Shown: positions 34,921-43,357, numbered from the stretch's first letter. The stretch: 64,000 nt of DNA from CALRQJ02 sp943370285 (GCA_943370285.1 CALRQJ020000008.1:123305-187304), one strand, 5' to 3'. Program-made: numbers and translations. The notes: a model not told the origin generated them from the letters alone.

Positions 34921-36414
34921 ATGTATGTGGTAAGCAATAAGATGTGGTATAGCATATTGGCATTGGCAATATTGATAGGCCTCTTTTGCTTTAATCCTTG
35001 GCTATTATTTTTTCAAAATGATGATTTTATTCATATTCCGCTAAGTAGAGATGGGGTTTGGTTACAACGAAATACGTTTCGTCCTGTTTGTGATTTATCT
35101 ATAGCTCTAGATTATTGGTTGTGGCAACAAAATGCAGTAGGCTATCATTTTACCAATTTGTTATTGCATGTTGCCAATACGCTTTGCATATTTTGGTTGG
35201 TAAAGTTATTTGCTGAACTATACCAATGGCAACAACCTAAATGGTTAATAGCTACAATTCCTGTGTTGTTTTTTGTGTATGCGTTTCATAGCGAAGCGAT
35301 ATTTTGGATTTTAGGAAGATCAGCTACTTTAGGCTCGCTGTTTTTTTTATTGTCAGTCTGTTTTTTTGTTAAGGCGAGGCTAAATAGGAATGTGAGTGTT
35401 ATTAAGCTATTGGCTTCTATTGTTTTCGGATTGATTGCATGGCTTACTTATGAATCTACTTGGATATTATTGCCTGTATTTTTGATATTGTTAGGGTTTG
35501 ATAAATGGCAGAAAAAAATTATTCAAAAGTCTTTGTGGATTTTTATTGGAGTTGTTCTCCTACTTTTTATTACTTATTTATTTGTTCGAAAGCAATACAC
35601 CGGAGAAATTGCAGGTAGTTATGATGCAGGTGCATTTTTACGTTTTGATTTTACTTTACTTGCATTGAATTATAGTAAATTAATCGGTAGACTATTTGTT
35701 CCTCCAACTACCTCAACTACTACCTTCTCGATCTTGTTTTTATTTGTAGTTATTATCATTATCGTACTAAGTTTTATCGTTTTCAAAAAAGATAAATCTA
35801 TATTAATCACAGTTGTGCTATTGTTGATAGCGCCATTACCTTACTGTTCCTTTGGCGCTAATACACATACAGTTGAAGCAGAAAGATACTTATACCTGCC
35901 ATCTGTTTTTGGGGTAATACTACTACTTCAAATCCTTGCTTATTTTAGGTGGAGAAACTTTGCCACACTAGCTTTGATTGCTTTTCATTTGTTCTACTCA
36001 TTTCAATCCGCTATAGCTTTTCAAACAGCAGGTAACATTGTTGCAACTTCATTAAAAGCGATTGAAGCATCAAAAAGTAAACAGCGATTGTTTATCTACC
36101 ATTTACCGCAACATGTAAATGGTGCATTAGTATTTAGAACCGGGTTTGAGCAAGCCGTATTATGGAGTGATAGTGCTAATCAAAATAAAGAAGTTGTTAT
36201 TGTAAGTTTAGCAGAAACAGATCAAGATTGGACTAAAGCTTATTCCTTTTCAATGTCAGATTGGGAAAAGCCCATGTTGATTGATTCTGTTTATGAATCT
36301 GTCAACGGACAAAAGACAGAATATGTCAAAAGGAAATTTAAGGGTAAGCCATTTAGTCCGCTAACTGATGCTATTCTACTATATACCAACAAGTCAATTA
36401 GCGTAAGTAGGTAA
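34921..36414 (+). CDS. GT-C-like multi-pass membrane protein (putative glycosyltransferase)
   Basis: A 497-residue protein with about 9-11 hydrophobic helices. The first extracytoplasmic loop has NDDF and RPVCDLSIALDYWLW, then HFTNLLLHVANT, a pattern seen in dolichyl-phosphate-mannose-type (PMT/TMTC-like) GT-C enzymes, where the Asp pair binds the lipid-linked sugar. The C-terminal 100 residues are soluble. The donor and acceptor are unknown, and the GT-C assignment rests on these motifs only. The ATG lies only about 10 bases after the hscA terminator. Confidence 0.65.
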   Translation: MYVVSNKMWYSILALAILIGLFCFNPWLLFFQNDDFIHIPLSRDGVWLQRNTFRPVCDLSIALDYWLWQQNAVGYHFTNLLLHVANTLCIFWLVKLFAELYQWQQPKWLIATIPVLFFVYAFHSEAIFWILGRSATLGSLFFLLSVCFFVKARLNRNVSVIKLLASIVFGLIAWLTYESTWILLPVFLILLGFDKWQKKIIQKSLWIFIGVVLLLFITYLFVRKQYTGEIAGSYDAGAFLRFDFTLLALNYSKLIGRLFVPPTTSTTTFSILFLFVVIIIIVLSFIVFKKDKSILITVVLLLIAPLPYCSFGANTHTVEAERYLYLPSVFGVILLLQILAYFRWRNFATLALIAFHLFYSFQSAIAFQTAGNIVATSLKAIEASKSKQRLFIYHLPQHVNGALVFRTGFEQAVLWSDSANQNKEVVIVSLAETDQDWTKAYSFSMSDWEKPMLIDSVYESVNGQKTEYVKRKFKGKPFSPLTDAILLYTNKSISVSR

Positions 36415-36418
36415 TCTG

Positions 36419-37006
36419 TTATTTTAATTGAATACTACGCTGTAGGTATTTGCCTATAACATCAAATTCTATATTTACGGTATCACCTACTTCGAGTTGA
36501 TGAATATTTGTGTGTTCGTAGGTATAAGGTATAATACCAACTGTAAATTGATTAATGCCAATATGGAAAATCGTTAAACTAATTCCATTCAGACTGATAG
36601 AACCTTTTTCAATAATTAAAGAGGCAAATTGAGGATCAAATTCAAATCTATACTCCCAACTGCCGCTTTTATCCACTTTTTCAATGCATACTGCAGTGGT
36701 ATCTACATGCCCTTGAACAAAATGACCATCAAATCTACTATTAGCTAATACACAACGTTCTACATTAATAACTGTTCCTACTTTCCAACTCGATAAATTA
36801 GTTTTTTCGATTGTTTCAAGAATAGCGGTAACCTGGTGCTTTCCATCCTCAACTTTTTCTACAGTCAAACAAACACCACTATGAGCAACACTTTGATCAA
36901 CTTTTAGTTGATTAGAAATCGAAGATGCTATCCAATAAGTAACATTTGTTCCTTGATTTGAAATTGAGATGACGTTTCCTGTTGCTTCTATAATTCCTGT
37001 AAACAT
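36419..37006 (-). CDS. ribE: Riboflavin synthase alpha chain
   Basis: Dismutates two 6,7-dimethyl-8-ribityllumazines to riboflavin. 195 residues from the ATG at 37006, which gives the invariant MFTGIIEATG start; the longer frame is not used. Two lumazine-binding barrels are visible: the first with VAHSGVCLTVEK, the second with GHFVQGHVDTTA, SISLNGISLT and VNIEFDVIGKYLQR. It is divergent from rpsU and convergent with the GT-C-like gene, 4 bases apart. No FMN-riboswitch-like sequence was seen upstream, and no other rib genes are near. Confidence 0.96.
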   Translation of the reverse strand: MFTGIIEATGNVISISNQGTNVTYWIASSISNQLKVDQSVAHSGVCLTVEKVEDGKHQVTAILETIEKTNLSSWKVGTVINVERCVLANSRFDGHFVQGHVDTTAVCIEKVDKSGSWEYRFEFDPQFASLIIEKGSISLNGISLTIFHIGINQFTVGIIPYTYEHTNIHQLEVGDTVNIEFDVIGKYLQRSIQLK

Positions 37007-37046
37007 GCTGCAAATTACTAGAACCAATAATTATTTTAGAGAAATA

Positions 37047-37077
37047 TTTGGTAATTTGACCTTTAGTTATATTTTTG
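37047..37077 (+). promoter_or_regulatory. Promoter of rpsU
   Basis: TTTG (37047-37050), exactly 19 bases, then TATTTTTG (37070-37077): an exact match to the Bacteroidota consensus in both boxes and spacing. The strongest promoter match in the window. Confidence 0.75.
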
Positions 37078-37095
37078 CAGCCCTAAAAGAAACCT

Positions 37096-37102
37096 AAGGA
37101 GG
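37096..37102 (+). promoter_or_regulatory. Unusually strong Shine-Dalgarno sequence of rpsU
   Basis: AAGGAGG lies 8 bases before the rpsU ATG. Other starts in this window lack such a sequence, as expected in Bacteroidota, where the 16S tail is sequestered by S21 and its neighbours. This one probably senses S21-deficient ribosomes. Confidence 0.8.
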
Positions 37103-37110
37103 TATATTAT

Positions 37111-37308
37111 ATGTTAATCATCGATTCAAAAGACTGCGAAAACATAGACAAGGCACTTAAAAAGTACAAGAAAAAGTTTGAAAAAGCTAAAACCCTTTTA
37201 CAATTAAGAGAGCGTCAAGCTTTTACTAAGCCGTCTGTAAGACGTCGCACAGAAGTGTTGAAGGCAATTTACAAGCAAAATGTAGCTTCAGGTAAGATTG
37301 AACTTTAA
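37111..37308 (+). CDS. rpsU: 30S ribosomal protein S21
   Basis: A 65-residue basic protein with the S21 pattern: an N-terminal strand (LIIDSKDCENIDKALKKYKKKFEKA), then LRERQAFTKPSVRRRTE. It binds near the 3' end of 16S rRNA on the small subunit. Promoter, perfect Shine-Dalgarno and downstream terminator define a single-gene unit. In Flavobacterium, work on S21-lacking ribosomes indicates that rpsU is translated through its Shine-Dalgarno when S21 is scarce; the same autogenous loop is inferred here. Confidence 0.97.
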   Translation: MLIIDSKDCENIDKALKKYKKKFEKAKTLLQLRERQAFTKPSVRRRTEVLKAIYKQNVASGKIEL

Positions 37309-37331
37309 ATAAATAGACTATTTATAACAAT

Positions 37332-37363
37332 AGCCGTAATGCCAAAAGCGTTATGGCTTTTTC
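37332..37363 (+). terminator. Terminator after rpsU, decides the start of the recombinase gene
   Basis: AGCCGTAA / TTATGGCT stem with an 11-nt loop and TTTT tail. The upstream ATG of the recombinase frame (37353) sits inside the 3' arm, so that codon is unlikely to be the start. Confidence 0.7.
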
Positions 37364-37367
37364 GTTT

Positions 37368-38267
37368 ATGCCTACTAACTATCAACAAGCTGTGCAACCC
37401 TTTCTGGCTTACCTTCAGTACGAAAAAAGGTATTCGCAACATACATTAACCGCATATCGTACAGATTTAGAGCAGTTTTTTAACTTCCTTACCAAAGAAT
37501 ATGATACTCCTGCCATCGAAAGTTTAACCCATGGCATCATTCGTTCTTGGTTAGCAGCCTTAAAAAATGAAGGGTTTGAGGCCAAGTCTATTAATCGCAA
37601 AATGTCTTCGTTAAAATCTTTTTTTAGGCAACAAATGCGACAAGGATTGATTAAACAAAGTCCAATGGCAATGCTTAGTGCACCAAAAATCAAGAAAAGG
37701 TTGCCGGTTTATGTAGAGCAGGTTGATATTAATACCTTATTACAGCAAGTTCCGTTTGAAGATACCTGGCAAGGCAAAACGGATAAATTAATCATCTCAT
37801 TATTTTATCAAACCGGTATGCGTTCAAGTGAGTTGACTAATTTGAAGGAAAGTCAGCTTGATGCCGGCAATAATCAAATTAAAGTTTTGGGTAAAGGAAG
37901 TAAAGAAAGGTTGATACCAGTTTCGCCAAGTGTAATGAATGATTTACTTGGTTATATAGCGTCAAAGCAAGCTATTGAATCGGCCGATCGCCAATATTTT
38001 TTTATTGGAGTAAAGGGTAAGCCTTTATATACAAAATATGTGTACAATGTAGTGCACAAATATTTAGGATTAGTAACAACAATACAACAAAAAAGTCCAC
38101 ATATTCTTAGGCATAGTTTTGCTACACATTTAATGAATAATGGGGCAGAGTTGAATGCAGTTAAATCTTTATTAGGACATAGCAGTTTAGCTGCCACACA
38201 GGTCTATACACATAATACTATTGATAAACTTAAATTGGTTTACCAGAAAGCTCACCCCAAAGCTTAG
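37368..38267 (+). CDS. XerC/XerD-type site-specific tyrosine recombinase
   Basis: A 299-residue recombinase. The ATG at 37368 is chosen because the ATG at 37353 lies in the rpsU terminator. The N-terminal SAM-like core-binding domain (about 1-95: FLAYLQYEKRYSQHTLTAYRTDL) is followed by the catalytic domain with R (TGMRSSELTNL), K (GKGSKERLIP), H-x-x-R (HILRHSFATHL), H (LGHSSLAATQVYTH) and the Tyr nucleophile in the same segment. The full catalytic set and lack of phage neighbours suggest a housekeeping role in dimer resolution at dif. XerC versus XerD was not decided. Confidence 0.9.
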   Translation: MPTNYQQAVQPFLAYLQYEKRYSQHTLTAYRTDLEQFFNFLTKEYDTPAIESLTHGIIRSWLAALKNEGFEAKSINRKMSSLKSFFRQQMRQGLIKQSPMAMLSAPKIKKRLPVYVEQVDINTLLQQVPFEDTWQGKTDKLIISLFYQTGMRSSELTNLKESQLDAGNNQIKVLGKGSKERLIPVSPSVMNDLLGYIASKQAIESADRQYFFIGVKGKPLYTKYVYNVVHKYLGLVTTIQQKSPHILRHSFATHLMNNGAELNAVKSLLGHSSLAATQVYTHNTIDKLKLVYQKAHPKA

Positions 38268-38412
38268 CTAAACATTTGGGGGAGAAAAAAACTATTTTTA
38301 AGCAGGTTTAAATTGGTTTAAAAACAGTAACTTCAAATCGTAAACGATGACTGCCTATGTAGCTAGCATTACTTAAGTTCTTTTATTTAATAACCGTTAA
38401 AAAGCGATTGCT

Positions 38413-38712
38413 ATGAATGTTAACATCCAAACTGTGCACTTTGATGCAGATGTAAGACTTACAGACTATGTAAATAATAAACTGCACAAATTGAACACCT
38501 TTCATGATCGTATAGTTAAAGTGGATGTCTATTTGAAGTTAGACAATGTTGTTCACCAGATTAAAGACAAAATCGCAGAAATTAGGGTTCATGTACCCAA
38601 GCATGAGTTTTTCGTAAAAGCTTCGTCCAAATCCTTTGAAGAGTCATTTGACAACGCATTAGATTCAATGATTACACAAATAAAAAAGCACAAAGAAAAA
38701 CAAGCAGCTTAA
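38413..38712 (+). CDS. hpf: Ribosome hibernation promoting factor, short HPF/RaiA type
   Basis: A 99-residue protein with the S30AE/HPF fold: MNVNIQTVHFDADVRLTDYV, then VDVYLKLDN and a final helix (SFDNALDSMITQIKKHKEK). It binds the decoding centre of idle ribosomes and favours 70S inactivation or 100S dimers. The short form lacks the C-terminal dimerisation domain. It lies 145 bases after the recombinase gene, which lies after rpsU, a common order in Bacteroidota. A 15-bp terminator follows. Confidence 0.93.
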   Translation: MNVNIQTVHFDADVRLTDYVNNKLHKLNTFHDRIVKVDVYLKLDNVVHQIKDKIAEIRVHVPKHEFFVKASSKSFEESFDNALDSMITQIKKHKEKQAA

Positions 38713-38723
38713 CAAACATTTTT

Positions 38724-38760
38724 AAAAGAAAAGGCTCCATGTGGGGCCTTTTCTTTTCCT
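38724..38760 (+). terminator. Rho-independent terminator after hpf
   Basis: AAAAGAAAAGGCTCC / GGGGCCTTTTCTTTT, a 15-bp stem with one G-U pair and a 4-nt loop, 11 bases after the stop. Confidence 0.85.
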
Positions 38761-38767
38761 TTGTGGT

Positions 38768-39028
38768 ATGAAAAAAATAACCTTTTTGGGTATTTTGATG
38801 ATTGGCGTTCTAAGCTGTGCCCAAAAGCAGCAAGCCAAAGCGGTAATTTTTGAAAGAAAAGAGGTGGGAAATGGGCAGTTAGCTGTAGCATATATTTTCA
38901 CGTTTGATGGCAGAACTTTTATCGATAGTGCACAAATTGAGAATAAGGCACTACTAAACGACACACTAAATATTGTTTTTCCTGTGGGTAACCCAGCAGA
39001 GAGCACTCCTAAAATCCTTAACAGGTAA
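38768..39028 (+). CDS. Small putative lipoprotein
   Basis: An 86-residue protein from the ATG at 38768; the longer frame would start inside the hpf terminator. The hydrophobic leader ends in a lipobox, MIGVLSC-AQK, so the mature protein is a lipidated polypeptide of about 70 residues. The mature part looks like one beta-rich domain (VIFERKEVGNGQLAVAYIFTFDG, NIVFPVGN). No family was recognised. No terminator was seen before the tRNA promoter downstream. Confidence 0.65.
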   Translation: MKKITFLGILMIGVLSCAQKQQAKAVIFERKEVGNGQLAVAYIFTFDGRTFIDSAQIENKALLNDTLNIVFPVGNPAESTPKILNR

Positions 39029-39086
39029 GTATTCTAGCGTTTTATGGCCAGTGGTTTGATGTTGTGTAAAAAAAGTTTTTTCAAAA

Positions 39087-39116
39087 TTTTGGTATTACAG
39101 GTTTTCCCTTACCTTT
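39087..39116 (+). promoter_or_regulatory. Promoter of the tRNA-tuf operon
   Basis: TTTG (39087-39090), an 18-base spacer and TACCTTTG (39109-39116). It lies 38 bases before tRNA-Thr and should drive the four tRNAs and probably tuf. Confidence 0.65.
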
Positions 39117-39154
39117 GCCATCCCGAAAAAACGGGTAGTTCTATATAAGTTTAA

Positions 39155-39227
39155 GCCGAAGTAGCTCAGTTGGTAGAGCAGCTGATTTGTAATCAGCAGG
39201 TCGTGGGTTCGACTCCCTTCTTCGGCT
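39155..39227 (+). tRNA. tRNA-Thr (TGT)
   Basis: A 73-nt cloverleaf: acceptor GCCGAAG/CTTCGGC, D-arm GCTCAGTTGGTAGAGC, anticodon stem CTGAT/ATCAG with loop TTTGTAA giving TGT, and T-loop TTCGACT. One T-stem position (T-T at 50-64) looks mismatched. Confidence 0.93.
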
Positions 39228-39237
39228 CTTGTTTTTT

Positions 39238-39320
<83 letters not shown>

Positions 39321-39366
39321 CATACTATCAGCAAATGCTGATGAAATGTTGAAGTTCTTTTTACTA

Positions 39367-39439
39367 GCGGGAGTAGCTCATTTGGTAGAGCGGTAGCCTT
39401 CCAAGCTTCAGGTGGCCGGTTCGAGCCCGGTCTCCCGCT
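39367..39439 (+). tRNA. tRNA-Gly (TCC)
   Basis: A 73-nt cloverleaf: acceptor GCGGGAG/CTCCCGC, D-arm GCTCATTTGGTAGAGC, anticodon TCC in CTTCCAA, T-arm CCGGTTCGAGCCCGG. Confidence 0.95.
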
Positions 39440-39525
39440 CTTATTAAATGAGTGGCATGGGTTGATTGGTGTTGGCGCAAGCCAAACACCAGGTTACAAC
39501 GGGTAGTTGTTCAATATGCCTACAA

Positions 39526-39597
<72 letters not shown>

Positions 39598-39772
39598 CAA
39601 AAGTTCTTTGTTCTTATAATAAAATGCTTTGCTGCATTTTGATATACAGTACAAGAGTGCGACGCAACGGATACTTATTAAAGTGCCGATGTTTGCACCA
39701 AACAAAAAAAGCTATGGTCAATGGGCTTTCGCTTATTGACAGCGATTATAAACACAATTAAAAACGATAAAG

Positions 39773-40963
39773 ATGTCTAAAGAGACCTTTAAGAGGGAAA
39801 AACCTCACGTAAACGTTGGTACCATTGGCCACGTTGACCATGGTAAAACAACATTGACAGCAGCTATTACTATGTTACTTTCTAAAAAAGGTATGGGTAA
39901 CGTTGCTAAAAAGTATGATGAAATTGATGGTGCTCCTGAGGAAAGAGAGCGTGGTATTACCATTAATACTGCACACGTAGAGTACCAAACTGCAAATCGT
40001 CACTATGCTCACGTAGACTGTCCAGGTCACGCTGACTATGTGAAGAACATGATTACCGGTGCTGCTCAAATGGATGGTGCTATCTTGGTAGTTGCTGCTA
40101 CAGATGGTCCTATGCCTCAAACTAAAGAGCACATTCTACTTGCTCGTCAGGTAGGTGTACCTCGTATTGTGGTATTCATGAACAAAGTTGACTTAGTTGA
40201 TGATCCTGAATTATTAGAATTGGTTGAAATGGAAATTCGTGAACTATTGAGCTCTTATGGCTTTGATGGTGACAATACTCCAATCATCCAAGGTTCTGCT
40301 ACAGGTGCAATGGCAGAAGATCCAAAATGGGTTGAGAAAGTGGACGAACTAATGGCTGCGGTAGATGAGTACATTCCTTTACCTCCAAGACCAGTTGATT
40401 TACCATTCTTGATGTCGGTTGAGGACGTATTCTCAATTACTGGTCGTGGTACTGTTGCTACAGGTCGTATTGAGCGTGGTGTTATCAAAGTGGGTGATGC
40501 GATTGAAATCGTAGGTTTGATGGAAGCTCCTTTGAACTCAACTGTAACCGGTGTTGAAATGTTCAAGAAATTACTTGATCGTGGTGAAGCTGGTGACAAC
40601 GCAGGTCTTTTATTACGTGGTATTGAGAAAACTCAAGTACGTCGTGGTATGGTATTGTGTGCTCCAAAATCTATCACTCCACACACTGAATTTAAGGGTG
40701 AAGTGTACGTATTGAGCAAAGAAGAAGGTGGACGTCACACTCCATTCTTCAATAAATACCGTCCTCAGTTCTACTTCCGTACAACTGACGTAACTGGAGA
40801 ATGTACTTTACCAGAAGGAACTGAGATGGTTATGCCTGGTGATAACACTAACTTGACAGTGAAGTTGATTCAGCCTATCGCTATGGAGAAAGGTTTGAAG
40901 TTCGCTATCCGTGAAGGTGGTCGTACAGTAGGTGCCGGTCAGGTTACTGAAATCATTAAATAA
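39773..40963 (+). CDS. tuf: Elongation factor Tu
   Basis: A 396-residue GTPase that brings aminoacyl-tRNA to the ribosome. G-domain motifs: GHVDHGKTT, the switch I RGITI, DCPGHADYVKNM and NKVD; then two beta-barrel domains (GRGTVATGRIERG, RGGRTVGAG-like end). It follows four tRNA genes, the same order as E. coli thrU-tyrU-glyT-thrT-tufB. The roughly 175-base leader between tRNA-Thr(GGT) and the ATG has no ORF. Codon choice is biased towards CGT and GGT, as in highly expressed genes. Confidence 0.99.
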   Translation: MSKETFKREKPHVNVGTIGHVDHGKTTLTAAITMLLSKKGMGNVAKKYDEIDGAPEERERGITINTAHVEYQTANRHYAHVDCPGHADYVKNMITGAAQMDGAILVVAATDGPMPQTKEHILLARQVGVPRIVVFMNKVDLVDDPELLELVEMEIRELLSSYGFDGDNTPIIQGSATGAMAEDPKWVEKVDELMAAVDEYIPLPPRPVDLPFLMSVEDVFSITGRGTVATGRIERGVIKVGDAIEIVGLMEAPLNSTVTGVEMFKKLLDRGEAGDNAGLLLRGIEKTQVRRGMVLCAPKSITPHTEFKGEVYVLSKEEGGRHTPFFNKYRPQFYFRTTDVTGECTLPEGTEMVMPGDNTNLTVKLIQPIAMEKGLKFAIREGGRTVGAGQVTEIIK

Positions 40964-41012
40964 AAACTCCTCAATCCTCCATCAGGAGATATTGTGGAAG
41001 GCTTATAAATAA

Positions 41013-41050
41013 TACAAAGTACCTTCGGTTTAAACCCTAGGTACTTTGTA
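41013..41050 (+). other. Hairpin between tuf and tRNA-Trp
   Basis: A 12-bp perfect stem TACAAAGTACCT / AGGTACTTTGTA whose loop holds GGTTTAAACC. No clean T-run follows, so it could be an attenuator or an RNA-processing site rather than a full terminator. Confidence 0.6.
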
Positions 41051-41113
41051 CTTTAAAAAGTTCTTGATAGTACACCGCTTTTATATACTTATTTGGATAT
41101 AAAAGTGGTAATT

Positions 41114-41184
41114 GCGGGCATGGTGCAACGGTAGCATACGGGTCTCCAAAACCTTTGATCTGGGTTCGAATCCTAGTGCCCGTG
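41114..41184 (+). tRNA. tRNA-Trp (CCA)
   Basis: A 71-nt cloverleaf: acceptor GCGGGCA/TGCCCGT (first pair G-U) with discriminator G, short D-arm, anticodon CCA in TCTCCAAAA, T-arm TGGGTTCGAATCCTA. It lies just before secE, as in many bacteria. Confidence 0.95.
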
Positions 41185-41248
41185 CTATTTATTTCTAATG
41201 GCATATTAGAAATGGATGTTTTAATTGGCTAAATAACAAATTGCTACA

Positions 41249-41443
41249 ATGAATAAAGTATCAACATATATCAAAGAGTCTTACCACGAAATGACCGAGA
41301 AAGTAAGCTGGCCTACTTGGTTACAGTTACAACAGTCAACGGTAATTGTACTAGTAGCTACGCTTGTAATTACTGCTATGGTTTGGGTAATGGATTTTGC
41401 CAGCAGTTCTTTGTTAAAAGCTATTTATTCATTCTTTAAGTAA
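41249..41443 (+). CDS. secE: Preprotein translocase subunit SecE
   Basis: A 64-residue protein with the short SecE form: an amphipathic helix containing KESYHEMTEKVSWPTW followed by one transmembrane helix (VIVLVATLVITAMVWVMDF). It clamps SecY in the inner-membrane translocon. It is between tRNA-Trp and nusG, 5 bases before nusG, so both are co-transcribed. Confidence 0.96.
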   Translation: MNKVSTYIKESYHEMTEKVSWPTWLQLQQSTVIVLVATLVITAMVWVMDFASSSLLKAIYSFFK

Positions 41444-41448
41444 TTACA

Positions 41449-42060
41449 ATGGAGAACACTACAGAACTAGATGGTGCGGTTGAACAAGTGGTGGAAGTAA
41501 AAGATACTTCTAAATGGTATGTGCTACGTGTTGTAAGTGGCAAAGAACGCAAAGTTAAAGAATACCTAGACAAAGATATCAGCCGCAGCGGTTGGACAAC
41601 CATCATTAAGCAGATTTTTCTGCCAATGGAGAAAGTGTACAAAGTGCAGAATGGTAAAAAGGTAATGAGAGAGAAAAACTACTTTCCGGGTTATGTAATG
41701 TTGGAAGTAGAAGACGGTAAATTGACTGATGATATTGTACAACATATCAGCAATATCAGTAACGTTATGCACTTTTTAACCGATGGTAAAGGTTCAAAAG
41801 GGAACATTATCAGTCTACGTAAGAGTGAAGTAAACAAAATGTTGGGTAAGGTTGATGAGATGAATGATATGGGTGTTACCATGAATGAGCCTTTCATTAT
41901 TGGTGAAACCATTAAAATTATTGAAGGTCCGTTTAACGACTTTAATGGTGTTATTGAAGAGGTGAACGACGAGAAGAAAAAATTAAAAGTTACCGTAAAA
42001 ATATTCGGTCGAAGTACACCTGTAGAATTGAATTATATGCAGGTAGAAAAGTTAAGTTAA
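41449..42060 (+). CDS. nusG: Transcription termination/antitermination protein NusG
   Basis: A 203-residue protein: an NGN domain (about 22-130: KWYVLRVVSGKERKVKEYL, FLPMEKVY, KNYFPGYVMLE) and a C-terminal KOW domain (about 150-203: GETIKIIEGPFNDFNGVIEEV, KLKVTVKIFGRSTPVEL). It binds the RNA polymerase clamp and links it to the ribosome or Rho. It follows secE by 5 bases. A strong terminator follows directly and the next gene is on the other strand, so the usual rplK-rplA-rplJ-rplL-rpoBC continuation is absent here. Confidence 0.97.
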   Translation: MENTTELDGAVEQVVEVKDTSKWYVLRVVSGKERKVKEYLDKDISRSGWTTIIKQIFLPMEKVYKVQNGKKVMREKNYFPGYVMLEVEDGKLTDDIVQHISNISNVMHFLTDGKGSKGNIISLRKSEVNKMLGKVDEMNDMGVTMNEPFIIGETIKIIEGPFNDFNGVIEEVNDEKKKLKVTVKIFGRSTPVELNYMQVEKLS

Positions 42061-42063
42061 TCT

Positions 42064-42087
42064 AAGCCCCGTTTCGGGGCTTTTTTA
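42064..42087 (+). terminator. Rho-independent terminator after nusG
   Basis: AAGCCCC-GTTTC-GGGGCTT followed by TTTT, three bases after the stop codon. Confidence 0.9.
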
Positions 42088-42094
42088 TTGCCAT

Positions 42095-43357
42095 CTAAAT
42101 GGTATGCAATAAAAAATCATATACTTTCTCTAATTCATTTAGGCTGATGCAGTATGGTGGCATTACATAAACCGTATTGCCAAGGGGCCTTAGATAAACG
42201 CCATGTGCTAATGCTTTTGCAGTAATGACTGCACTAATGTTGTTGAGGTATTCATCTTTACCTTGATCAATTTCAAAGGCAAGAATGGTTCCTAGTGTAC
42301 GTACATTTTTTATTCCTTCTTTCTCCTTAATTTTTTGAGCTAATGAGAGGCTAGCATTAGCAATCCATTCAATTTGCGTTAAGCATTTTTCTTCTTCTAA
42401 CAAATCGAGACTTGCTAAAGCTGCAGTACAAGCTAAAGGATTAGCAGTAAAAGAATGCCCATGAAAAAAAGTTTTCAGCTTATCATCGGTTAAATAAGCA
42501 TTGTAAATTTTATCGTTACATGCAGTTACGCCTAATGCCATTGTGCCTCCGGTAAGTCCTTTGCTGAGGCAAACTATATCGGGTTGTTTGGTTAAATAAT
42601 GACTAGCAAACCATTTTCCGGTACGACCAAAACCTGTCATCACTTCATCCGCAATACAAATAATATCAAAACCTTTTACGGTATTTAGCAGTTCATTGAA
42701 AAGATAAGGGTCATACATTTTCATGCCTCCGGCACCTTGTACTAAAGGTTCGTAAATGAAAGCAGCAATTGCATCTCCATTAGCATGTATGGTAGCTTTG
42801 ATAGCACTGATATTTTCTGCCGTAGGCGTATCAATAAATAAAACTTCAAATAAATGTTGATGAAAGGCTAAGGTAAAAACACCTCTGTCACTTACACTCA
42901 TAGCGCCGAATGTATCGCCATGGTAGGCATTTTTAAATGCTAATATTTTGGTTCTTTTATTTTTGCCATTCTCTTGATTCCACCAGTATTGAATGGCCAT
43001 TTTTAATGCTACTTCTGTTGAAGTGCTTCCATTATCGCTATAAAAAATTCGGCTGCAATTTCCGGGTAATAATGGCAATAATCGCTCCGCTAATTGCACA
43101 GCGGGTTCATGAGTAAAACCTGCAAAAATTACTTGTTCTAATTGTAATGCTTGCTGATAAATTTTTTCAGCAATGTAAGGATGTGCATGGCCATGCAAAG
43201 TAACCCACCAACTACTGATGGCATCAATATATTTGTTGCCTTGGTCATCATACAAATAAACACCCTCTCCCTTAGTAATGGCTATAGGTTCCTGTCTGTT
43301 TTTTTGTGGCGTAAAAGGATGCCAAATAACTTTACTATCTCTTTCAGCTAAGGTCAT
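42095..43357 (-). CDS. bioA: Adenosylmethionine-8-amino-7-oxononanoate aminotransferase
   Basis: A 420-residue class III PLP aminotransferase that uses S-adenosylmethionine as amino donor to make 7,8-diaminopelargonic acid in biotin synthesis. Family features: IWHPFTPQ near the start, SSWWVTLHGHAHP, the DNGSTSTEVALKMA phosphate loop, AFKNAYHGDT, IADEVMTGFGRTG and the PLP lysine in CLSKGLTGG. The ATG start fits. It lies 65 bases downstream of bioB on the same strand, so the two form an operon; bioF, bioC and bioD are not in the window. Confidence 0.95.
   Translation of the reverse strand: MTLAERDSKVIWHPFTPQKNRQEPIAITKGEGVYLYDDQGNKYIDAISSWWVTLHGHAHPYIAEKIYQQALQLEQVIFAGFTHEPAVQLAERLLPLLPGNCSRIFYSDNGSTSTEVALKMAIQYWWNQENGKNKRTKILAFKNAYHGDTFGAMSVSDRGVFTLAFHQHLFEVLFIDTPTAENISAIKATIHANGDAIAAFIYEPLVQGAGGMKMYDPYLFNELLNTVKGFDIICIADEVMTGFGRTGKWFASHYLTKQPDIVCLSKGLTGGTMALGVTACNDKIYNAYLTDDKLKTFFHGHSFTANPLACTAALASLDLLEEEKCLTQIEWIANASLSLAQKIKEKEGIKNVRTLGTILAFEIDQGKDEYLNNISAVITAKALAHGVYLRPLGNTVYVMPPYCISLNELEKVYDFLLHTI

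Noticed and set aside
37368..38267. Integrase of a mobile element
   Set aside because: The gene lies among housekeeping genes (rpsU, hpf) with no attachment repeats or phage genes; a chromosomal Xer role fits better.
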